Below the pieces are notes generated by a model. That model searched no databases, had not been told where the DNA came from, and saw only the letters and a list, made by a program, of their open reading frames with translations. A stretch of 64,000 bases of DNA from positions 1 to 64,000 of the forward strand of contig JAEEQW010000010.1 in NCBI GenBank assembly GCA_016285515.1, in the 5' to 3' direction. Positions 25,838 to 32,924 of this stretch are shown in pieces. The DNA is from Bacteroidales bacterium. Lineage in GTDB: Bacteria > Bacteroidota > Bacteroidia > Bacteroidales > BM520. A program made the position numbers and the translations under genes. How positions within the stretch are numbered: the stretch's first letter is position 1; the number at the start of each line of letters is the position of its first letter.

Positions 25838-26785
25838 ATGCAGATATCTATTGTTGTACCTCTTTTCAATGAGGAGGAATCGTTACACGAACTTTATGAT
25901 TGGATTAAAAAAGTCATGACGGCAAATGATTTGTCGTATGAGGTTATTTTTGTCGATGACGGCAGCACTGACGGTTCATGGAAGATAATTTCGGATATTG
26001 TTGCCGCTGAAAACAATGCGATAGGTGTCAAGTTCAGAAGAAACTACGGCAAGTCGGCAGCTTTGAACGAGGGTTTCAGAATCGCTAATGGTGATGTCGT
26101 CTTTACTATGGATGCTGACCTTCAGGATAGTCCCGAAGAAGTGCCTGAAATGTACAGGATGATAGCTGAAGACGGCTGGGACATAGTCTCAGGATGGAAG
26201 AAAAAAAGATACGATCCTTTCATCAAACGTTCAACTTCAAAATTCTATAATAGCGTAACTCGCAAGATGTCAGGAATCAAACTTCATGATTTCAATTGCG
26301 GACTGAAAGCGTATAAAAAAGAAATAGTTAAGGAAATAGAAGTCTATGGTGAAATGCATCGATATATACCGCTTATCGCCAAAAAAGCCGGATTTAACAA
26401 GATAACCGAGAAGGTCGTTCATCATCAGGCACGCAAATATGGTGTGACAAAATTTGGAATGAACCGATTCATAAATGGCTTTCTTGACCTTATAACTATC
26501 ACATTCCTGAATAAATACGGTAAAAATCCAATGCATATTTTCGGTGCTATCGGTGCACTGGTTTTCTTAATAGGTTTCATCATATTTCTAATCCTTGTCA
26601 TAGAGAAGTTCTTCGGACATGTATATGGCATGACTTCCAGACCTTTATTCTATTTCGGCCTTCTTTGCATGGTTCTTGGAACTCAGCTGTTTACAACGGG
26701 TTTCATAGGAGAAATGATCAGCCGTGAATCACCGGACCGCAATGTTTACAATGTGGAGAAGGTGATTGGTAAAATTGAAAAATAG
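25838..26785 (+). CDS. GT2 glycosyltransferase, polyprenyl-phosphate sugar synthase-like
   Basis: A 315-residue protein. The N-terminal GT-A domain has SIVVPLFNEEESL, the nucleotide-binding FVDDGSTDGSW, and the metal-binding DxD as TMDADLQDSPEE. Two C-terminal membrane helices (about 230-256 and 268-292) and the layout resemble DPM1/ArnC/GtrB enzymes that load a sugar on undecaprenyl phosphate. The sugar is not identifiable. It sits between DUF4199 and the heptose genes, so a surface glycan or LPS role is inferred. Confidence 0.9.
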   Translation: MQISIVVPLFNEEESLHELYDWIKKVMTANDLSYEVIFVDDGSTDGSWKIISDIVAAENNAIGVKFRRNYGKSAALNEGFRIANGDVVFTMDADLQDSPEEVPEMYRMIAEDGWDIVSGWKKKRYDPFIKRSTSKFYNSVTRKMSGIKLHDFNCGLKAYKKEIVKEIEVYGEMHRYIPLIAKKAGFNKITEKVVHHQARKYGVTKFGMNRFINGFLDLITITFLNKYGKNPMHIFGAIGALVFLIGFIIFLILVIEKFFGHVYGMTSRPLFYFGLLCMVLGTQLFTTGFIGEMISRESPDRNVYNVEKVIGKIEK

Positions 26786-26791
26786 TTGAAA

Positions 26792-27367
26792 ATGGAAAAT
26801 AGAATATCGGAAGCCATAATGCAATCTGTCAATGTGAAGAATGACATCTTGAAAGATTCTCATTTCCTGAAGACCATTGAAGACGCCAAAAACGCAATCG
26901 TTTCGGCTTATAGAACGGGACATAAGGTGCTGTTTGCCGGCAACGGTGGCTCCGCGGCTGACGCACAACATCTGGCTGCAGAATTGTCCGGAAGGTTTTA
27001 TCTTGACCGTTCGCCTTTGGATGCCGAGGCTCTTCATGTCAATACATCATACCTCACTGCCGTGGCTAATGACTACTCGTATGATAATGTCTATCTCAGA
27101 GCTGTCATGGCAAAGGCAGAGCCTGGTGATGTATTGGTGGCTATCTCTACATCAGGGAATTCCGCCAACATCCTCAATGCCCTGAAATACTGTAAGGAGC
27201 ATGAAATCATTATCATTGGACTCACCGGAAAAACTGGAGGCAAAATGAAGGATTGGTGCGATTTTCTTCTCAATGTGCCGTCAACAGATACACCACGTAT
27301 TCAGGAAGCACATATTATGATTGGACATATCATCTGTGAACTTGTTGAAAAGGAACTGTTTGCGTAA
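26792..27367 (+). CDS. gmhA: Sedoheptulose-7-phosphate isomerase (SIS domain)
   Basis: A 191-residue SIS-domain enzyme that converts sedoheptulose-7-phosphate to D-glycero-D-manno-heptose-7-phosphate. Motifs are FAGNGGSAADAQHLAAEL (phosphate and metal site), LVAISTSGNSANIL, and EAHIMIGHIICELVE near the end. I use ATG 26792; an in-frame TTG six bases upstream directly follows the GT2 stop. The stop overlaps the hddC start (TAATG), so translation is probably coupled. Confidence 0.92.
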   Translation: MENRISEAIMQSVNVKNDILKDSHFLKTIEDAKNAIVSAYRTGHKVLFAGNGGSAADAQHLAAELSGRFYLDRSPLDAEALHVNTSYLTAVANDYSYDNVYLRAVMAKAEPGDVLVAISTSGNSANILNALKYCKEHEIIIIGLTGKTGGKMKDWCDFLLNVPSTDTPRIQEAHIMIGHIICELVEKELFA

Positions 27368-28059
27368 TGGATACCATAATTCTTGCCGGTGGTTTCGGAA
27401 CTCGTTTGCAGTCAGTTGTGAGTGATTTGCCCAAACCTATGGCTCCAGTTCAGAACCGTCCTTTCCTCGAATATCAGCTTGACTATCTCAAACAGTCTGG
27501 AATAAATGACGTGATTCTGTCTGTGGGTTATCTTCATGATGTGGTGATTAGGCATTTTGGCGACTGTTACAACGATATCAGACTAAAATATGCAATTGAG
27601 AACCATCCGCTGGGGACAGGCGGCGGCATTAAATTCGCAACATCTTTAATGTGTGGCGAAGATGCACTTGTCCTTAACGGTGACTCTTTTTTTAATATCA
27701 ATATCGAAAAATTCCATTCCTTTTATGAAAAATATCATCCTGATATTCTGCTGGCTCTCAAGTATATGGATGATTTGTCAAGATATGGCGGCGTTGAAAT
27801 AGACAATGAAGGCAACATCGTGGCGTTTCGTGAGAAAGGTTTGATAAAGGATGGAGGCTATATCAACGGTGGTATTTATCTTTTCAACAAAAATATCCTT
27901 AACGACTTCCCTGAAAGATTTTCCTTCGAGAAAGAATTGTTGGAAAATCCTGATGGCCTGAAAGTTATGGGGTTGCCATTTGATTCAGATTTCATTGATA
28001 TTGGAATTCCTGAAGATTATAATAAGATTCAATCATGGAACTGGTCCCAACTGAAATAA
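27367..28059 (+). CDS. hddC: Heptose-1-phosphate guanylyltransferase-like nucleotidyltransferase
   Basis: A 230-residue nucleotidyltransferase. The signature is ILAGGFGTRLQSVVSDLPKPMAPV, with LVLNGDSFF as the metal site and GGIYLFNK near the acceptor site. Between gmhA and gmhB it fits HddC, which makes GDP-D-glycero-alpha-D-manno-heptose. It overlaps gmhB by 25 bp. The pathway also needs a heptose-7-phosphate kinase (HddA), which is absent from this operon. Confidence 0.85.
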   Translation: MDTIILAGGFGTRLQSVVSDLPKPMAPVQNRPFLEYQLDYLKQSGINDVILSVGYLHDVVIRHFGDCYNDIRLKYAIENHPLGTGGGIKFATSLMCGEDALVLNGDSFFNINIEKFHSFYEKYHPDILLALKYMDDLSRYGGVEIDNEGNIVAFREKGLIKDGGYINGGIYLFNKNILNDFPERFSFEKELLENPDGLKVMGLPFDSDFIDIGIPEDYNKIQSWNWSQLK

Positions 28060-28580
28060 CTAAATGCAAATATCTTTTTCTCGATAGAGATGGAGTGATA
28101 AATGTCAGAATAATAGGCGGTTATGTGACTTGTAAGGAGGAATTTGCCTTTATCGACGGAGTTCTTGATGCGATGTCAATTCTTGCAAAACATTTCGATT
28201 ATATCTTCTTGATTACCAACCAACAAGGAATAGGAAAAGGCCTGATGACCGAAGATGCTCTGGCCGAGATTCACAGGAATATGACCGATGAAATCGAAAG
28301 TCATGGCGGGAAGATGACTAAAATCTACTATTGTCCTTATCTCGCAAGTGAACATCATCCCGACAGAAAACCCGATATTGGAATGGGGTTGAAGGCCAAG
28401 CATGATTTTCCTGAAATCGACTTCAAGGAAAGTGTGATGGTGGGGGATGGAATAACAGATATTGTCTTTGGCAAACGTTTGGGAATGAATACAGTATATA
28501 TAGGTTCCGATGAGGATGACTCCGGTGCAGACTATTGCTGCAGTAATCTCAGAGAATTTGCCGATTTGTTTAATCATTAA
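28035..28580 (+). CDS. gmhB: D-glycero-D-manno-heptose-1,7-bisphosphate 7-phosphatase (HAD-IIIA)
   Basis: A 181-residue HAD phosphatase. Motif I is FLDRDGVIN, motif II ITNQQGIGKG, and the late motif VMVGDGITDI. Zinc-binding-like residues occur around YYCPYLASEHH, although the usual Cys cluster is reduced. It removes the 7-phosphate from heptose bisphosphate. The 25-bp overlap with hddC is real: the D-x-D motif starts at residue 17 and no later ATG is usable. Confidence 0.88.
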   Translation: MELVPTEITKCKYLFLDRDGVINVRIIGGYVTCKEEFAFIDGVLDAMSILAKHFDYIFLITNQQGIGKGLMTEDALAEIHRNMTDEIESHGGKMTKIYYCPYLASEHHPDRKPDIGMGLKAKHDFPEIDFKESVMVGDGITDIVFGKRLGMNTVYIGSDEDDSGADYCCSNLREFADLFNH

Positions 28581-28592
28581 CAGTTACTGACA

Positions 28593-30077
28593 ATGCCAAC
28601 TTGGTTAATACTTATTGCTTTTTTATCGTTTACGATTGCGTTATTTGTTGTTTCGTATTTCACATCTAAGAAGGCTAAAACCGACACGTTTTTCGTCGGT
28701 GAGAGAAAGATGCCGTGGCCGCTTGTCGCATACGGCATGATAGGCGCATCGCTGTCAGGAGTCACGTTCATATCTATCCCTGGCGATGTCTATAATTCGC
28801 ACATGTCGTATCTTATGGTCGTTTTCGGCAATATGATTGGCTACCTTGTGATAGCATACGTTCTGTTGCCGATATACTACAAAATGCATGTGACCACCAT
28901 TTATACTTATTTGCAGCAGCGTTATGGGAACATTTCATACAGGACGGGTTCCACATTTTTCATCATTTCCAAGCTGCTCGGTGCCGGCGGACGCCTGTAT
29001 CTTGTTGCATTTGTACTCCATACGTTCATTTTCAAGGAATGGAATTTGCCTTTTGTTCTCACAGCGGTGATTTTCATCGGACTAATAATGTTTTATACAT
29101 ACCGAGGTGGCATCAAGACCGTAATCTGGACCGACACTCTTCAGACAACATTTATGATATTGTCGCTGATATTGTGTTTTGTATTTATTGCCAAATTGCT
29201 GAATATCAGCTTTGGAGGTCTGCTCAGACAAGTGTTCAATCATCCATATTCCGAACTGATAATCACCGATGTCGGCAGCAGGTATTATTTCATGAAACAG
29301 TTCCTCAGCGGCATTTTCATAACCATAGCAATGAATGGTCTCGACCAGGATATGATGCAGAAGAATCTGAGTTGCCGGAATCTGAAATCTGCACAGAAGA
29401 ATATCATTTCGATGAGTCTGACGATGATTCCTGTTGTTGCTCTGTTTCTGATACTTGGTGTTGCACTCTACATCATGGCTGAATCGCAGGGTATTCCTAT
29501 TCCTGCAAGCACTGACCAGCTGTTTCCTGAAATAATGCTTCATCATCTTGGCCCTGTGGCAGGAATAGTTTTCCTCATTGGTCTCATCTCTGCTGCCTAT
29601 TCCAGCGGTGATGGTGCGCTGACTGCTCTGACGACAAGTTTTTGTGTTGACTTTCTCGGTTTTGAAGGCAAACGAGCAGATCTTCCTGAATCGGAAAAGA
29701 AGAAACTTCGCACGAAAGTTCATTTTTCATTCGCATTTATCATGATATTGCTGATGCTTGCATTCAAAGCACTTAACAACCAGTCGATTATAACAACAAT
29801 CTTCGATATTGCAGGATATACATACGGACCTCTTCTTGGCTTGTTTGCTTTCGGTTTGTGCAGCAGGTCAAAGTTGCGTGACAAGTATGTGCCGGTTGTT
29901 GCAATTCTCGCACCGGTGATAACTTATATCGTATGTTACATCAGCCCGCGCTATTGGAATTATTCTTTCGGATTCGAGAAGATATTGCTCAATGGTGCAT
30001 TGACTGTTATCGGACTGATATGCATTATTGACCGATCGTCAACAAAGTCGTCATCAGTTTCTCCGGATAGTTTGTAG
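28593..30077 (+). CDS. Solute:sodium symporter (SSS family)
   Basis: A 494-residue inner-membrane protein with about 13 helices and LeuT-fold SSS signatures. These are GVTFISIPGDVYNSHMSYL near TM2, YRGGIKTVIWTDTLQTTFMI, DQDMMQKNLSCRNLKSAQKN, and the Na-site region LIGLISAAYSSGDGALTALTTSF. The substrate is unknown; relatives carry sugars, sialic acid or organic anions. It lies 12 bp after gmhB and may be in the same transcript. Its 3' end overlaps the convergent GDPD gene by 53 bp. Confidence 0.88.
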   Translation: MPTWLILIAFLSFTIALFVVSYFTSKKAKTDTFFVGERKMPWPLVAYGMIGASLSGVTFISIPGDVYNSHMSYLMVVFGNMIGYLVIAYVLLPIYYKMHVTTIYTYLQQRYGNISYRTGSTFFIISKLLGAGGRLYLVAFVLHTFIFKEWNLPFVLTAVIFIGLIMFYTYRGGIKTVIWTDTLQTTFMILSLILCFVFIAKLLNISFGGLLRQVFNHPYSELIITDVGSRYYFMKQFLSGIFITIAMNGLDQDMMQKNLSCRNLKSAQKNIISMSLTMIPVVALFLILGVALYIMAESQGIPIPASTDQLFPEIMLHHLGPVAGIVFLIGLISAAYSSGDGALTALTTSFCVDFLGFEGKRADLPESEKKKLRTKVHFSFAFIMILLMLAFKALNNQSIITTIFDIAGYTYGPLLGLFAFGLCSRSKLRDKYVPVVAILAPVITYIVCYISPRYWNYSFGFEKILLNGALTVIGLICIIDRSSTKSSSVSPDSL

Positions 30078-30792
30078 TGATGTAATCCACCCCTTGTTCT
30101 ATAAAATACCGCATATCCGGTTTGTTGTCGATGGTCCAGACGTTAACTTCTAATCCCAGGTTGTGGCATTCTTTAATCCATTCTTCATGGAATTTCAGAA
30201 CTAACCCGTTGTAGTCGGCACCGGCAAAGTTTAAGTCTTTGAGCTCCTGCGGACTGAGGTCTCCGTTGAGATAATAGACTTTTGTATCGGGAAGCAATCT
30301 TATTGCCTCCTTGCATATATCCAACGAAAATGAAATGATGTCTGTACGGTCGAGGAGACGGTATTCGCGCAGTTTTGCGACGGTGAGTTCTACAGCCTTC
30401 ATCTCACGTTCCGTGGTCTTTAATGGTTTGATTTCAAGGATAAGTCTCAGGTCGGGATACTTCAATGCTTCTGAAAAATATTGGTCTATGGTTGGCAGAT
30501 GCTCACCATTGCTGAGCACTATTGCTGTGGCAACCATAGCGGTCGCTTCGGGTATTACGACACCTTTGAACTTATCATCGTGATTGACAACCAATTCGTC
30601 ATCGGCAGTCAGAATCACGTCAAATTCAGAGCCGTAGCAGCCTGCTTCTGCTGCCTTTCTCAGCGATGTGAGCGAGTTCTGTGCTGAATTTTCAGTTTTC
30701 CAGTAACCTCTATGCGCAATTACCTTTGGCTGCGCCATGCTTTCCAAAATGGAAAACGCCATAATTATCAGTATTGTTATTTTTTTCATCAT
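30025..30792 (-). CDS. Secreted glycerophosphodiester phosphodiesterase
   Basis: A 255-residue periplasmic GDPD. The signal peptide is cleaved before Gln21. The catalytic motif KVIAHRGYWKTENSAQNSL carries the HR and E-N pair. GSEFDVILTADDELVVNHDDKFK has the metal-binding E-x-D and the general His. EIKPLKT is also conserved. It hydrolyses deacylated phospholipid headgroups to glycerol-3-phosphate. Its last 53 bp overlap the symporter gene on the other strand. Confidence 0.92.
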   Translation of the reverse strand: MMKKITILIIMAFSILESMAQPKVIAHRGYWKTENSAQNSLTSLRKAAEAGCYGSEFDVILTADDELVVNHDDKFKGVVIPEATAMVATAIVLSNGEHLPTIDQYFSEALKYPDLRLILEIKPLKTTEREMKAVELTVAKLREYRLLDRTDIISFSLDICKEAIRLLPDTKVYYLNGDLSPQELKDLNFAGADYNGLVLKFHEEWIKECHNLGLEVNVWTIDNKPDMRYFIEQGVDYITTNYPEKLMTTLLTIGQ

Positions 30793-30815
30793 TTTCTCTG
30801 TTATAGTTTTGTGCT

Positions 30816-31256
30816 TTAAAAGGTTATCGAATAACTGTACACTTCACCTTTATTTTTGTCATCATTATTGTCACTGTCCTTTTTCGGGGTTGTGACGTAA
30901 GTGTATTGAATGTTTATTGTTTCAAGCAACTGTTTCTCTGTTTTGTCGATGCGGAAGAAGATGTTTATCTTGAAATTTGATTTGATTCTAAGCCCTCTGT
31001 TACGTACTGGGCAGTATTTCAGAGAGTTGACAAGACGAAGCGCTTCTTCATCACATGAAGGATAAAGTCCTGTGATAATCTTTGATGAAACCACATTGCC
31101 GTCATCGTCAACTTCATATGAAACAGCCACAACACCTTGAATCTTGGCTTCGAGAGCATCGTTGGGGTATCTCAGATTATCGTGGATGTATTTCTTCAGA
31201 GCCTCCTTGCCACCAGGGTATTCAGGCTTTTTGATGAACTCTTTCTTTTTTTGCAT
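30816..31256 (-). CDS. TonB C-terminal-domain protein without membrane anchor
   Basis: A 146-residue protein whose first 100 residues are a TonB C-terminal domain (PEYPGGKEALKKYIHDNLRYP, GVVAVSYEVDDDGNVV, SCDEEALRLVNSLKYCPV). There is no signal peptide, N-terminal transmembrane helix or proline-rich linker. It would be cytoplasmic unless the start is wrong, and upstream sequence is filled by the YfcC-type gene 3 bp away. The C-terminus is charged (DSDNNDDKNKGE). It cannot transduce energy in the classical way; its role is unknown. Confidence 0.8.
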   Translation of the reverse strand: MQKKKEFIKKPEYPGGKEALKKYIHDNLRYPNDALEAKIQGVVAVSYEVDDDGNVVSSKIITGLYPSCDEEALRLVNSLKYCPVRNRGLRIKSNFKINIFFRIDKTEKQLLETINIQYTYVTTPKKDSDNNDDKNKGEVYSYSITF

Positions 31257-31259
31257 ATA

Positions 31260-32855
31260 TCAAAAACCGTTTAATTGTAATTTAATAGTGGGTATCAGCA
31301 GGATAAAACCGAGGAAAAACATTACTACTATGAATTTCCAGAAGAATTTGAACCAGCGTTCGTATGGTATCTTCGCCATTCCCAAAGCACCCATCAGCAC
31401 TCCTGATGTCGGGGTTATCATGTTGGTGAATCCGTCACCGAACTGGAATGCCATTACCGTAGCTTGTCGTGAAATCTCTAACAAATCAGAGAAAGGAATC
31501 ATGATTGGCATGGTCAGTGCCGCTTTTGCCGAGCCTGATGGCATTATGAGGTTAAGACCGGTCTGGATGACATACATGATACCGAGAGACCAGGTTTTGC
31601 CGACGTTTTTCATGGTCCCTGTCAGATAGTACATTATTGTATCAATAATTTTACCATCATTGAGTATTATGATAATGCCGCCTGCAAGACCGACTATCAT
31701 TGCAGCTGAAAGGATGTCCTTGGCACCGGATACAAACAGTTTGGCGGTTTCGTTGGCTCCAAATCCTGCTGCAATTCCGGAAAAAATCCCCATTGCAAAA
31801 AACAACGCACCTATTTCAACAACATACCAGTTGTATCCCATTACTCCGATGATAAGATATATGACTGTAAACAGCAGCATGTCAAGTATGTAGAAATGCA
31901 CTGACTTGCGTAGGGCGAAGAATCCGGAGATGACAAGTAAGGCTGAAACTGTCGGAACAGCTGGCCATGTAAGCTCCGCAGAACCTATTTTCATTGCCGT
32001 TATTGGAAATATTATGGAAATAATCACCAATAATATTGACATCACAGCCCATGAAATCCATGCTGATTTCGGAGTGAAGTATTTTATTTCTTCTGTTGGG
32101 TTAAATTGCTGTTTGCGCCAATAGTCATCCAGATCATACATCGGTGATTTTTTTGGGTTCTTCTTGACGTTGTTGGCATACATTAATATAAATGCAAATC
32201 CTATAATATTGATAATCAGCCAACAAAATATTCTGTATCCGATTCCTGAAAACAGTGGAATGCCTGCAATTCCCTGTGCGATTCCTATGGTGAACGGATT
32301 TAGGATTGCTCCTGCGAAACCGAGGTGTGCGGCGACATAAACTATGCAGAGACCGGTTATGGAGTCATAGCCCATGGAGATTGCAAGTGGGATGAAAATC
32401 ACAATGAACGCAATGGTTTCCTCACTCATACCGAAGATTGCTCCGAACAGACTGAAAATCAACATTATCAGTGTCAATATGATGTTGTTGACACCGATTT
32501 TTTTCAGGAATTTGTATTTCTCAAGTTTTACCACTGAATTGCAGAATGTGTTTATTCCGATACTCAGAGCGTTTGAAGCATTAAGAATCCAGAAGGCGCC
32601 ACCGATGAGGAGTATGAAGATAATGATGTGAGACTGTGATTGGAACCCTTTTGCGAATGAAGTGAATATCTCCCAAAGCTGCGGCGATTGGTCCACGAAA
32701 TGAAATGAATCTTCCACTACCACACTGCGAGTGCTGCCGTCGGGCATATTTATCGATTGGCGTTCGAATTCTCCCGCTGGAATTATCATGGTCAATATTG
32801 CACTGATGATGATAATTGAGAATATTATCACGTATGTATGTGGTACTTTCTTCAT
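31260..32855 (-). CDS. YfcC-family inner-membrane carrier (ArcD/DcuC-like)
   Basis: About 531 residues with 11-13 hydrophobic helices. The start MKKVPHTYVIIFSII (ATG 32855) fits the YfcC family (PF03606). A longer reading frame upstream would cross the divergent promoter and is rejected. Family signatures are MIIPAGEFER near the N-terminus, GMSEETIAFIVIFIPLA, NPFTIGIAQGIAGIPLFSG, and MPSGSAKAALTMPIMIPFSDLL. Substrates in the family include basic amino acids, dipeptides or dicarboxylates. It is divergent from nfnAB, so an amino-acid fermentation role is possible but not shown. Confidence 0.85.
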   Translation of the reverse strand: MKKVPHTYVIIFSIIIISAILTMIIPAGEFERQSINMPDGSTRSVVVEDSFHFVDQSPQLWEIFTSFAKGFQSQSHIIIFILLIGGAFWILNASNALSIGINTFCNSVVKLEKYKFLKKIGVNNIILTLIMLIFSLFGAIFGMSEETIAFIVIFIPLAISMGYDSITGLCIVYVAAHLGFAGAILNPFTIGIAQGIAGIPLFSGIGYRIFCWLIINIIGFAFILMYANNVKKNPKKSPMYDLDDYWRKQQFNPTEEIKYFTPKSAWISWAVMSILLVIISIIFPITAMKIGSAELTWPAVPTVSALLVISGFFALRKSVHFYILDMLLFTVIYLIIGVMGYNWYVVEIGALFFAMGIFSGIAAGFGANETAKLFVSGAKDILSAAMIVGLAGGIIIILNDGKIIDTIMYYLTGTMKNVGKTWSLGIMYVIQTGLNLIMPSGSAKAALTMPIMIPFSDLLEISRQATVMAFQFGDGFTNMITPTSGVLMGALGMAKIPYERWFKFFWKFIVVMFFLGFILLIPTIKLQLNGF

Positions 32856-32869
32856 ATAACCATTTTTTG

Positions 32870-32898
32870 CAAAAGTATTTAAAAAAAATTTTAATTTT
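32870..32898. promoter_or_regulatory. Divergent promoters for the YfcC carrier (-) and nfnAB operon (+)
   Basis: TACTTTTG on the minus strand (32870-32877) faces the carrier ATG 14 bp away. TAATTTTG on the plus strand (32891-32898) precedes the nfnAB ATG by 26 bp. The two -7 boxes are only 13 bp apart, so the two promoters overlap. Confidence 0.65.
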
Positions 32899-32924
32899 GC
32901 ATTTTTCATAAAATAGTTAAAGAT

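Noticed and set aside
29039-29723. Two open frames of 147 and 213 residues inside the symporter gene
   Set aside because: They are out-of-frame and antisense shadows of a strongly conserved SSS transporter, rich in His, Cys and Arg.
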